Assembly (NCBI GenBank): GCA_024642605.1
Contig: JAHEAT010000050.1
Span: 1 to 5,626, forward strand
Length of the DNA stretch: 5,626 bases
Direction of reading: 5' to 3'
DNA from: Microbacteriaceae bacterium
GTDB lineage: Bacteria; Actinomycetota; Actinomycetes; Actinomycetales; Microbacteriaceae
Below the pieces are notes generated by a model that saw only the letters and a program-made list of their open reading frames with translations, had not been told where the DNA came from and searched no databases. This document shows positions 1 to 5,546 of this stretch, piece by piece. A program made the translations under genes and the position numbers. How positions within the stretch are numbered: the first letter of the stretch is position 1; each line of letters begins with the position of its first letter.

Positions 1-103
1 AGCCCAGAAAAATCAGCCCTATGACGTTTGGGTCGGCCTCTGCGCTGGCGGCCAACCGGTCGGAGTATTCGAGAAATCGGCTCAGTGTTGTGTCTGCGGT
101 CAT
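1..103 (-). CDS. Probable nucleotidyltransferase-domain protein, N-terminal fragment
   Basis: The minus strand reads an ATG at 103 followed by 34 uninterrupted codons to the left edge. The fragment begins MTADTTLSRFLEYSDRL and ends DPNVIGLIFLG. A helical start followed by a D-P-x-V-x-G-L-x-x-L-G strand resembles the opening of the nucleotidyltransferase (Pol-beta-like) fold, where the final Gly is normally followed by Ser; the next base, T, allows this. The catalytic Asp residues would lie outside the window, so substrate and activity cannot be judged. The start is supported by a -10-like hexamer 6 nt upstream, which implies a leaderless mRNA. The gene diverges from dcd. That this is a coding region is fairly sure; the family assignment rests on about 12 residues and is tentative. 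Confidence 0.62.
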   Translation of the reverse strand, partial: MTADTTLSRFLEYSDRLAASAEADPNVIGLIFLG

Positions 104-109
104 GGTCTA

Positions 110-115
110 AATCTA
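110..115 (-). promoter_or_regulatory. -10 box of a leaderless promoter (leftward gene)
   Basis: On the minus strand TAGATT fits the actinobacterial TAnnnT -10 pattern. It ends 6 nt before the ATG at 103, so transcription would start at or next to the start codon. No Shine-Dalgarno sequence precedes that ATG. No clear -35 box was found. Confidence 0.5.
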
Positions 116-120
116 AGCGG

Positions 121-126
121 TAACCT
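121..126 (+). promoter_or_regulatory. -10 box of the leaderless dcd promoter
   Basis: TAACCT fits TAnnnT and ends 6 nt before the dcd ATG at 133. No ribosome-binding site lies upstream of that ATG, consistent with a leaderless transcript. The -35 region is not recognisable. Only 5 bp separate it from the opposing -10 box. Confidence 0.5.
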
Positions 127-132
127 AGACGC

Positions 133-735
133 ATGCTTATGTCAGACCGCGATATCCGCGCAGAAATTGAAGCCGGCCGCATCGGCCTCGAACCACTAGA
201 AATGGGGCTGCTCCAGCCTTCATCTTTCGATGTGCGCCTCGACCGTTTCTTCAGACTTTTCGACAACCACAAATACGCCTACATCGACCCAGCCGAAAAC
301 CAGAGCGACCTGACTCGTCTGGTTGAAGTGGCTGCCGATGAGGCTTTCATTCTTCACCCGGGTGAGTTCGTGCTCGGAAGCACCTATGAGTTCGTGACCC
401 TGCCAGACAACATCGCAGCCCGTCTCGAAGGCAAGTCTTCGCTCGGCCGTCTCGGCCTGCTGACCCACTCGACCGCTGGATTCGTCGACCCAGGCTTCAC
501 TGGTCACGTCACCCTCGAGCTCGCCAACGTGAGCAACCTGCCGATCAAGCTTTGGCCGGGCATGAAGGTTGGGCAACTCTGCTTCTTCCAGCTGAGCTCC
601 CCAAGCGAAACCCCTTATGGCAGCGCGAAATACAACTCCCGTTACCAGGGTCAGCGCGGCCCAACCGCGAGCCGTTCATACCTGAACTTTTATCGCACGG
701 ATGTCGGCAACGAGCCCCTCGAACAACACGACTAG
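133..735 (+). CDS. dcd: dCTP deaminase, probably bifunctional (dCTP deaminase/dUTPase)
   Basis: This cytoplasmic enzyme of pyrimidine deoxynucleotide supply deaminates dCTP; the mycobacterial-type members also hydrolyse the dUTP to dUMP for thymidylate synthesis. The 200-residue product starts [18 protein letters not shown], matching the family N-terminus MLLSDRDxRAEI, which favours the ATG at 133 over the one at 139. Visible motifs are [10 protein letters not shown] (29-38), the nucleotide-binding [10 protein letters not shown] (101-110, with S102 and R106), [12 protein letters not shown] (111-122), the catalytic Glu in TLEL (E129), and the C-terminal YQGQRGPT lid (171-178). HSTAGF, rather than the HVTAH of the E. 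coli deaminase, is the mycobacterial form, which suggests bifunctionality; this is inference. It is about 10 residues longer at the C-terminus than the M. tuberculosis enzyme. Its stop overlaps that of the convergent protease gene. Confidence 0.96.
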   Translation: MLMSDRDIRAEIEAGRIGLEPLEMGLLQPSSFDVRLDRFFRLFDNHKYAYIDPAENQSDLTRLVEVAADEAFILHPGEFVLGSTYEFVTLPDNIAARLEGKSSLGRLGLLTHSTAGFVDPGFTGHVTLELANVSNLPIKLWPGMKVGQLCFFQLSSPSETPYGSAKYNSRYQGQRGPTASRSYLNFYRTDVGNEPLEQHD

Positions 736-1538
736 TTCTCGACGCTGGTCTTTAGAGCCTCTAGTCGAACTGTCGAAGCGCGATCGTTGCGATGGCCGAT
801 TAGCCTTCGCAATGCGGCGGCCGCGGTAGTGGGGGTCGAGTTTCGTGCGGCGAATTGATCGGCCGCAAGTTCGGTTAGTAAGTCGGTTTCACGCATCATC
901 AATCGGGTGGTAAGCAGTCGAGCGGTCAGCGCCGATAGCAACTTGACCAATGCCTGACCCAGTTGGTGCCTTGCCTTGAGGTGATAAAACTCGTGGTCGA
1001 GCACGCTTTCGAGTTCGCCACCCGACAGGGTTTCAAGAGTCTGGCGCGTGACAACAATCTTTGCGTTGCTCGCCCGAGCGCTTCGCCCTATCGAAAACGC
1101 CAGCACCACCGGCAGTTCGACCACATACACCTGCACCCCGCGATATGTGCGCAGAAGCGAACCGCCGTTGAACGAAACTTGCTCAGCTTCATCTGCCTTG
1201 GCAAACGGCTCAAGTCGCTGCGAAATGAGTGCGAGAGTGATTCCACCGAAAGCCAGCAACAACCAAGGCGCAAAACTCGCCAGGATGCTCGCCGCTACGT
1301 CGCTCGAAGCATCCAGTGTTCGCAACCGCGCATAGGTGTCGAACACCGACCAGATTGCGACTGAAAGGGCGATGAAGACCGCCAGAGCCGCTGAGCCGAA
1401 CGCCGCAAACCAAAGGCAAAGCCCTAGCCGAGGATGCGAATAAATAAAGGTTCTGTTTGCCAGCGCGAGCGGCGTGACGAGCGTGATTACGAGAACCCAC
1501 TCAACCAATAGCGGAATCGCAACGAGCAGGTCAGACAC
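732..1538 (-). CDS. M56-family (BlaR1/MecR1-like) membrane metalloprotease, short form without sensor domain
   Basis: Predicted zinc metalloprotease of 268 residues, probably partner of the upstream BlaI-type repressor. In the BlaR/MecR systems such a protease triggers loss of the repressor. Hydrophobic segments lie at about 5-29, 37-66 and 84-106. They are followed by the family strand [10 protein letters not shown] (142-151), the zinc-binding helix HEFYH (182-186, HExxH) and the third ligand region TELAAD (E223). It ends soon after the protease domain, with no extracellular penicillin-binding sensor as in BlaR1. The GTG start at 1538 is chosen because it lies 10 nt after the blaI stop and begins just before the first membrane segment. 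The reading frame stays open upstream to 1790, but that stretch overlaps blaI and is not M56-like. The Shine-Dalgarno is weak, so translational coupling to blaI is likely. The stop overlaps the dcd stop. Confidence 0.88.
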   Translation of the reverse strand: MSDLLVAIPLLVEWVLVITLVTPLALANRTFIYSHPRLGLCLWFAAFGSAALAVFIALSVAIWSVFDTYARLRTLDASSDVAASILASFAPWLLLAFGGITLALISQRLEPFAKADEAEQVSFNGGSLLRTYRGVQVYVVELPVVLAFSIGRSARASNAKIVVTRQTLETLSGGELESVLDHEFYHLKARHQLGQALVKLLSALTARLLTTRLMMRETDLLTELAADQFAARNSTPTTAAAALRRLIGHRNDRASTVRLEALKTSVEN

Positions 1539-1548
1539 GAGCGTCAGT

Positions 1549-1926
1549 TTAGTCGAGCAGTTTTTTGAGTTCAGCGGCAGCTTCGGCCGAAAGACCTTTG
1601 GCGAAGTGTGAAAGGGCAAGGCTAGGGTCGCCACCGCGTTCGAGCAGTTGTAGCAACTGAGCGGCTGTATGACTTTCGCGCGAGGTGGTGGCAGCAAACA
1701 AAAGCCCTCGCCCGTTGGCTGGGTGGCTCTTCTCGACCAGACCCTTGTCAGCCAGTCGAGTGAGCACGGTGAGCACTGTGGTGATGGCAAGTTCAGCGGT
1801 GCCAGAGTCCGCTGATCGAGTGGTTAGGGTTTCTAAAATCTGGGTCGAAGTCTGTGGCGCGTCGGCCGACCACAAAACCTCGAGCACTTGCTGCTCGAGT
1901 TCACCCTGGTTGCGCGATCTTTTCAT
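1549..1926 (-). CDS. BlaI/MecI/CopY-family winged-helix repressor
   Basis: DNA-binding repressor of 125 residues. The N-terminus GELEQQVLEVLWS (8-20) is the family signature. The recognition helix and wing follow in TTVLTVLTRLADKGLVEK (49-66). A C-terminal dimerisation helix region contains ALSHFAKGLSAEAAAELKKL. The H107-F108 pair aligns with the Asn-Phe bond cleaved in staphylococcal BlaI and MecI, so proteolytic inactivation by the adjacent M56 enzyme is plausible. The protein has no cysteine, so it lacks the CxC metal-binding motif of copper-sensing CopY. The ATG at 1926 is 15 nt after the peroxidase stop and lacks a strong ribosome-binding site. A 16-bp dyad lies just upstream, and a near copy sits on the promoter of the operon, suggesting autoregulation. 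Family assignment is firm; ligand or signal is unknown. Confidence 0.93.
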   Translation of the reverse strand: MKRSRNQGELEQQVLEVLWSADAPQTSTQILETLTTRSADSGTAELAITTVLTVLTRLADKGLVEKSHPANGRGLLFAATTSRESHTAAQLLQLLERGGDPSLALSHFAKGLSAEAAAELKKLLD

Positions 1927-1935
1927 CTTGTCTCT

Positions 1936-1951
1936 ATTGTCCTAGAACAAT
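1936..1951. promoter_or_regulatory. Putative BlaI operator upstream of blaI
   Basis: On the minus strand this reads ATTGTTCTAGGACAAT, an inverted repeat with 7 of 8 symmetric pairs. It overlaps the stop codon of the peroxidase gene and lies 9 nt before the blaI ATG. It shares 13 of 16 positions with the dyad at 3646-3661. A -10-like GACAAT (1936-1941, minus strand) lies inside it, so an internal blaI promoter blocked by the repressor is possible but not proven. The arms (TTGT...ACAA) differ from the TACA-n2-TGTA boxes of staphylococcal BlaI and CopY. Confidence 0.6.
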
Positions 1952-3147
1952 CCACGGCCGGGGTAGGAATCCAAGTCGAATCCGGCGGGAATCAGAAAAA
2001 CCGCCGAACCAACCGGGGTGGTCCACTTGTTGAGCAGGTCGCCGTTCGCTAATCGCTCTTGAACTGGCAAATACTGTTTCGTGAGGTTGGCCGAGTAGGC
2101 GGTCCAGAGCAGCCCGGTCTCGCCAGATGCACCATCGACATAGTTGAACGGACGTCTGAAAAAGCGTTCTTTCATGTCGCGTGCAGCGGCGTTTCTGATA
2201 TGGGCAAAATCTGGAATCACGTGCAAACCAGCATCGTTACGCGCACCAAAGTCGGGCACGTCGGTTTCATTGACGCCGCCGATCGGGGCTCCATTCGATA
2301 ACCTCCGTCCGATGATCTGCTCTTTTTGGTCGCCACTCAGGGTGTCCCAGGTGCTGAGCTCCATGCGAATGCGACGCAACACTAGTTGCGTGCCGCCAAC
2401 CGCCCAGGACTGCGCATCGCGCATCCACACCGTATTGGCAAAATCTTCTGACCCCAGTTCTGGATTGTCGGTTCCGTCAACTTGGCCCATCATGTTTCGT
2501 TGACGAACGCCCTTGCCCACAACACCCTGGGCGTTTGCGAAACCGTCTTGGCTCCAGCGTTGCTTGGCAAAACTGGTCGAGTCACGCAACAGGCTGCGCG
2601 CGGCATGGTTGAGCATGGGTAGGTCGTCACAACTTATGTGCACTAGCAGGTCGCCGTCGCAAAGCGTCGGCTCGAGCCGGTCGATTTTGAAAGATGGTAG
2701 TGGAGCAAACCCTGCCGGCATTGCGCTCTCAAGTCCGAGTTTGGCAAACAGGCTTGGGCCAAAGCCGATGGTCACGGTGAGACGCGCAGCGAACTCGGCG
2801 AGTTGTGGCTGAGGGTCGGCGAGAACGGGCTCGCCGTTGGTCAGGCGGGCAATGTCGTCGGCCAGCAACTGCATGTAGCGCACCATGGCGCGGCGATCGG
2901 TTTCGGGCAGAATGTCTAGGGCGATGAATCGGGTGTGTGATTGAAGCTCTAGTTCGATACCGGCCTGATGAGCACCTAGAGCCTCGACCTTTGCTCGGCC
3001 AACCGAATGGGCCAGCGAATCGGCAAGGGTCGCTTCGGCAGCGCTCTCGGTCGCAGCATTTGCCCCGACCGCGCCAACGGCAAGACCGGCAGCGCCACCA
3101 AGTGCAGCGGCACTGCCGGTTCCCAAGAACTTGCGTCTACTAATCAA
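1942..3147 (-). CDS. Tat-exported DyP-type haem peroxidase (EfeB/DtpA-like)
   Basis: Haem b peroxidase of 401 residues, predicted to act outside the cytoplasmic membrane. The N-terminus SRRKFLGTG (3-11) is a twin-arginine signal, followed by an Ala/Gly-rich hydrophobic stretch to about residue 31 (VGANA-A cleavage likely). DyP hallmarks are GQVDGTDNP (221-229, the GxxDG motif with distal D224), the LVLRRIRMELSTWD stretch (255-268), the proximal haem ligand H316 in FAHIRN, and distal Arg at R331/R332 in RRPFNY. The TTG start at 3147 directly follows the TAG stop of the copper chaperone gene and puts the Tat motif at the very N-terminus. GAGGAA lies about 12 nt upstream, so translation is probably coupled. 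EfeB works with EfeU and EfeO, neither of which is present here. The copper chaperone partner instead recalls Streptomyces DtpA, a Tat-exported DyP encoded with an extracellular copper chaperone. The DyP assignment is firm; its substrate (copper trafficking, haem iron or other) is inference. Confidence 0.94.
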   Translation of the reverse strand: MISRRKFLGTGSAAALGGAAGLAVGAVGANAATESAAEATLADSLAHSVGRAKVEALGAHQAGIELELQSHTRFIALDILPETDRRAMVRYMQLLADDIARLTNGEPVLADPQPQLAEFAARLTVTIGFGPSLFAKLGLESAMPAGFAPLPSFKIDRLEPTLCDGDLLVHISCDDLPMLNHAARSLLRDSTSFAKQRWSQDGFANAQGVVGKGVRQRNMMGQVDGTDNPELGSEDFANTVWMRDAQSWAVGGTQLVLRRIRMELSTWDTLSGDQKEQIIGRRLSNGAPIGGVNETDVPDFGARNDAGLHVIPDFAHIRNAAARDMKERFFRRPFNYVDGASGETGLLWTAYSANLTKQYLPVQERLANGDLLNKWTTPVGSAVFLIPAGFDLDSYPGRGLF

Positions 3148-3639
3148 CTAGTTGTTGTATTCCTCGTCGCCACCATCGCTAACCTTGGCAGTCAGCTCGA
3201 AGGTTTGCTCGCTTCCGTCATCGAAGGCGAAGGTGAAGGTGATCTTGTCACCCGCGACGATTGGCTTCGCAAGATCCATGAGCATAACGTGCAGGCCACC
3301 TGGCTCTAGGGTTACGCTTTCACCGGCTGGAATCGTGATTCCGTTCGCGGTCTCTTGCATCATTCCGTTTACGACTTCGTGAGTTTGAACCATCTTGGCA
3401 ATGTCGGTTGAACCGCCGGTCAAAACAACGTCGTGGTCTGATCCGTTGGTGATGGTTGCGAAGACACCGGTCATTCCGCCGACGTGGTCAGAATACTCGG
3501 ATGCGCGAACCCAAGCATTTTCAATCGTCAACTCGTGCGCGTGCTCGGTCGAGTTGTGGGTTGTATCGGCACAACCGGTGAGAGTTGCTGTGCTGAGCGC
3601 GGTAAAGGCGATTGCAATAGAGATAAGAATTTTCTTCAT
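3148..3639 (-). CDS. PCuAC-type (DUF461) copper chaperone lipoprotein
   Basis: Exported copper-binding protein of 163 residues. The N-terminus MKKILISIAIAFTALSTATL and lipobox L-T-G-C (Cys23) indicate a lipoprotein anchored on the outer face of the membrane. The PCuAC cupredoxin-like fold shows in ENAWVRAS (40-47), MTGVFATITN (56-65), the IPAG turn (103-106) and the copper-ligand set H87, M94, H117 and M119 (HEVVNGMM ... GGLHVMLM). Family members deliver Cu(I) to extracytoplasmic cupro-enzymes such as cytochrome oxidase. Residues H28, H33 and H35 form a small His cluster just after the lipid anchor that might hold extra metal. It is the first gene of a four-gene unit with the DyP peroxidase, BlaI-type repressor and M56 protease. 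The ATG at 3639 sits 6 nt after a -10 box with no Shine-Dalgarno, so the message is probably leaderless. Confidence 0.92.
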   Translation of the reverse strand: MKKILISIAIAFTALSTATLTGCADTTHNSTEHAHELTIENAWVRASEYSDHVGGMTGVFATITNGSDHDVVLTGGSTDIAKMVQTHEVVNGMMQETANGITIPAGESVTLEPGGLHVMLMDLAKPIVAGDKITFTFAFDDGSEQTFELTAKVSDGGDEEYNN

Positions 3640-3645
3640 GCATTC

Positions 3646-3661
3646 ATTGTTCTACAACAAG
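3646..3661. promoter_or_regulatory. Putative BlaI operator on the operon promoter
   Basis: ATTGTTCTACAACAAG is a partial dyad (TTGTT...AACAA arms). It matches 13 of 16 positions of the dyad before blaI, including the identical first nine bases. It covers the -10 box and part of the spacer, the expected place for a repressor to block RNA polymerase. Binding by the operon's own BlaI-type protein is inferred from the shared motif, not shown. Confidence 0.62.
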
Positions 3662-3674
3662 TAGAAAAAGTCAA
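3646..3674 (-). promoter_or_regulatory. Promoter of the copper chaperone/peroxidase/BlaI/M56 operon
   Basis: On the minus strand there is a -35 TTGACT (3669-3674, 5 of 6 to consensus), a 17-bp spacer, and a -10 AACAAT (3646-3651, 4 of 6). The -10 ends 6 nt before the chaperone ATG, which predicts a leaderless transcript. It is the best-formed promoter in the window. Confidence 0.7.
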
Positions 3675-3711
3675 ATTTACCCGGCTAACAGTCCCTAAAA
3701 GACGGGAAACG

Positions 3712-5028
3712 CTAGTCGTTGTGCATGACCGGTGCCGGATGCACGCGCAGCAGCATCACCAGACCGACCACCAGAACAACCATGATGCCCAGGATTCCGT
3801 AGATGGAGGTGTTCTGCACTCCTGCCATACCGGCGAGGGTCAGAGAAACTGACCAGAGCATTGGGCTCAAGAATGAAGCGGCACGACCGGTGGTTTGGTA
3901 AAGGCCGAAAACTTCACCCTCGCGTCCCATCGGTGTGAACCGGGCGACGAAAGTGCGGCTGGAAGCCTGGGCTGGGCCGACGAATAGGCAGAGCGCAAGG
4001 CCGCCAATCCAGTAGGTGATCGGGCCGGCGCTTGCGAAGACGAATACCCCGACACCTGCCACCAGAAGTCCAGTGAGCGAACCGACGATGGTGCGCTTGG
4101 TGCCGATTCGATCATCCAAGAAGCCACCGAGTGCAGCACCTATACCTGCCACGATGTTGGCCGCGATGCCGAACAGAATTACTCCGGTTTGGCTAAAGCC
4201 GAAGGCAACCGAACCAAGAATCGCGCCAAATGTGAAGACTCCGGCGAGACCATCGCGATAAACGGCGGAGGCAATCAGAAAGTTGAGGGCGTCGGGGGAG
4301 CGGCGACGTAGTTCACCTACCTGCTTGAAGAGCTTGCGATACGAACCGGCAATCGACTCTTTGACCACGCCCGTCGATGCCTCAACCTCAGGCACGAACA
4401 GCATCAGCGGAATCGTGAAGACCGCCATCCAAACCGCAGAGAACAAGAACAGGATTCGGATGTTTTCGGCATTATCGGTCGACACTCCAAACAGCGGCTG
4501 CTCTGGCAACACGAATCCAAATAGTGAAACTAAAAGCAGCAGGATTCCGCCTGCATAGCCCAAGCCCCAGGCCATGCCCGAAATGCGCCCGACGTTTTGC
4601 GGGGTAGTGACCTGCTTGAGCATCGCGTAGTAGTTGATGAACGCGGTCTCTTGAACCACCGAACCGATTGCATAGAGGGTGATTCCGAAAATGAAGAACG
4701 CTGGCGACGGTTCAACAAAGTATGAGGCGACCATCAGGGCAACGAGGATGCCCGAGTTGATCAAAAGCCAACGCTTGCGATGTCCCGCGCGGTCGGTTCG
4801 AGCTCCGAAAACCGGCGCCATGATTGCAACCAGGATGCCCGCAAGAGCCCCTGCGAGTCCGAGCTGGTTTGCTAGCCCATCCTGGTCTTCGCCAAAATAA
4901 CCCGAGGTTATGTAGGTGGCAAAGATGAAGGTTTGGATGATGGTCGGGTAGGGCTGCTCGGCCCAGTCCCAGAGCATCCACGACCAAGTGGCTAGTTTTG
5001 AGTTTGGCTTAACCGCGTTGTTAGTCAT
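3712..5028 (-). CDS. UMF1/Atg22-type MFS transporter
   Basis: Integral membrane protein of 438 residues with about 12 hydrophobic segments, of the Atg22-like UMF1 family of the major facilitator superfamily. Diagnostic features are the N-terminal WDWAEQPYPT (20-29), the loop GARTDRAGHRKRW (75-87, MFS motif A), its repeat GGFLDDRIGTKRT (301-313) in the second half, GPAQASSRTFVARFTP (351-366), and EVFGLYQTTGRAASFLSP (372-389). Yeast Atg22 exports amino acids from the vacuole. Bacterial members are mostly uncharacterised, so the substrate here cannot be named. The ATG at 5028 has a weak GAAG ribosome site close by and places the DWA motif at the usual distance from the N-terminus. The gene ends 37 bp before the -35 box of the copper operon, in the same direction. 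No convincing terminator lies between them, so read-through is possible. Confidence 0.92.
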   Translation of the reverse strand: MTNNAVKPNSKLATWSWMLWDWAEQPYPTIIQTFIFATYITSGYFGEDQDGLANQLGLAGALAGILVAIMAPVFGARTDRAGHRKRWLLINSGILVALMVASYFVEPSPAFFIFGITLYAIGSVVQETAFINYYAMLKQVTTPQNVGRISGMAWGLGYAGGILLLLVSLFGFVLPEQPLFGVSTDNAENIRILFLFSAVWMAVFTIPLMLFVPEVEASTGVVKESIAGSYRKLFKQVGELRRRSPDALNFLIASAVYRDGLAGVFTFGAILGSVAFGFSQTGVILFGIAANIVAGIGAALGGFLDDRIGTKRTIVGSLTGLLVAGVGVFVFASAGPITYWIGGLALCLFVGPAQASSRTFVARFTPMGREGEVFGLYQTTGRAASFLSPMLWSVSLTLAGMAGVQNTSIYGILGIMVVLVVGLVMLLRVHPAPVMHND

Positions 5029-5112
5029 GGCTTCACACTAGCGGCTGCTTCGCGATGTTATGTATCTTTATAATCGGCCGGTCATAACGTTATAAAAACT
5101 TTGGGGGAAAAA
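5029..5112. promoter_or_regulatory. Divergent AT-rich promoter region between the MFS gene and rightward ORFs
   Basis: This gap separates the leftward transporter gene from rightward ORFs. It contains a perfect TATAAT on the plus strand (5069-5074), TATAAA on the plus strand (5091-5096) and TATAAA on the minus strand (5067-5072). None has a good -35 at 16-18 bp, so exact promoters cannot be assigned. GTTATG (5057-5062) and CATAAC (5083-5088) form an inverted repeat around the TATAAT. ATAACGTTAT (5084-5093) is a perfect palindrome. A GGGGG stretch (5103-5107) may serve as ribosome-binding site for the TTG at 5113. Confidence 0.4.
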
Positions 5113-5223
5113 TTGAAATCTATACGCCTAAAAATCTGCCTGATTCTCGCCACCAGCCTCGCCATTTTATCTGCAGGCGCTAACCCCCGCCCAATGGTGG
5201 CCTACAACCTCCCGATTCGCTAG
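5113..5223 (+). CDS. Possible 36-residue signal-peptide-like small protein
   Basis: A TTG at 5113, five A residues after a GGGGG ribosome-site-like run, opens 36 codons ending in TAG at 5221-5223. The product has a basic start (MKSIRLK), a hydrophobic core (ICLILATSLAILS, about 8-20) and an AGA-N site resembling a signal-peptidase cleavage point, leaving a tail of about 13 residues (NPRPMVAYNLPIR). That layout is what one expects of an exported peptide, or of the surviving front end of a secreted protein whose frame has broken. The stop overlaps by 1 nt the GTG of the next ORF, which is in another frame. No family is recognised; the length is short enough for chance. Confidence 0.35.
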   Translation: MKSIRLKICLILATSLAILSAGANPRPMVAYNLPIR

Positions 5224-5504
5224 TGACACCCGCAAGCATGTTTCGTTGTTTTAGAAAATCGTCAAAAACCCACAAAACGCTGGATGCGCGTGAACTCGAG
5301 ATCTTTGAGCGTGAACTTGAAGAAAGCGCGACGAAGGCCATGCCTTCATTAGTAGATGATTCTTTTGCTGCTGGCGGCCCGTCCTATAACGATGTGAACC
5401 CGGTGTCGCAGGTAGTTAACGGCAGGGGTTTGGCGGCGATTGGTTTGCGCCGCTTATGGGAGCCCAGGTCGCGCTGGCGACCGGAAGATAAATCCGAGCT
5501 CTAA
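5223..5504 (+). CDS. Hypothetical protein, unrecognised
   Basis: Open frame of 93 codons starting with GTG at 5223, within the overlap TAGTG with the preceding small ORF; an ATG at 5238 (88 residues) is an alternative. Neither start has a clear Shine-Dalgarno. The product is basic at the start (MFRCFRKSSKTHKT), then has an acidic, probably helical stretch (ARELEIFERELEES). A Gly/Pro/Asn-containing middle follows, then a charged end rich in Arg and Trp (LRRLWEPRSRWRPEDKSEL). No membrane segment or known domain is visible. It is the longest frame in this 400-bp stretch on either strand, and its composition looks protein-like. It lies immediately upstream of the HAIR elements. It could be a small cytoplasmic protein, or the body of a secreted protein frameshifted away from the preceding signal peptide. 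Confidence 0.42.
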   Translation: MTPASMFRCFRKSSKTHKTLDARELEIFERELEESATKAMPSLVDDSFAAGGPSYNDVNPVSQVVNGRGLAAIGLRRLWEPRSRWRPEDKSEL

Positions 5505-5510
5505 ATCAAA

Positions 5511-5531
5511 GTTGAGTCATTCACACTCAAC
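5511..5531. promoter_or_regulatory. HAIR-like HspR operator 1
   Basis: GTTGAGT-N7-ACTCAAC matches the HspR-associated inverted repeat CTTGAGT-N7-ACTCAAG at 12 of 14 arm positions. It is perfectly self-complementary, with the dyad extending to 10-bp arms (5508-5517 and 5525-5534). HspR is the MerR-like repressor of actinobacterial heat-shock genes such as dnaK and clpB. The element begins 6 nt after the stop of the upstream ORF. The hairpin is AT-rich with no T tract, so a terminator role is less likely. Confidence 0.75.
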
Positions 5532-5546
5532 TTTCAGCAAATTAAC

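Noticed and set aside
963..1364. Plus-strand open frame opposite the M56 gene (and similar frames opposite the peroxidase, chaperone and transporter genes)
   Set aside because: These are antisense shadows of well-supported genes, with low-complexity or Arg/Ser/Pro-rich products and no recognisable domains.
1539..1790. Upstream extension of the M56 protease frame to 1790 (352 codons)
   Set aside because: It lies almost wholly inside blaI in another frame, and the translated stretch is not M56-like. The GTG at 1538, 10 nt after the blaI stop, gives a normal short M56 protein.
1549..1926. Calling the repressor CopY (copper-sensing)
   Set aside because: The protein contains no cysteine, so the CopY CxC metal site is absent; the M56 partner points to BlaI-type control.
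1942..3147. Assigning the peroxidase the symbol efeB as part of an EfeUOB iron system
   Set aside because: No EfeU permease or EfeO gene is adjacent; the partner is a copper chaperone, so the DyP subfamily role is left open.
3675..3711. Terminator between the MFS gene and the copper operon
   Set aside because: Only a 4-bp TCCC/GGGA pairing and a loose CCCG/CGGG pairing are present, with no good T tract.
5508..5534. Rho-independent terminator after the 93-codon ORF
   Set aside because: The stem is perfect but AT-rich and followed by only three T residues. The exact TTGAGT-N7-ACTCAA spacing and a second copy 63 bp on fit a HAIR operator better.
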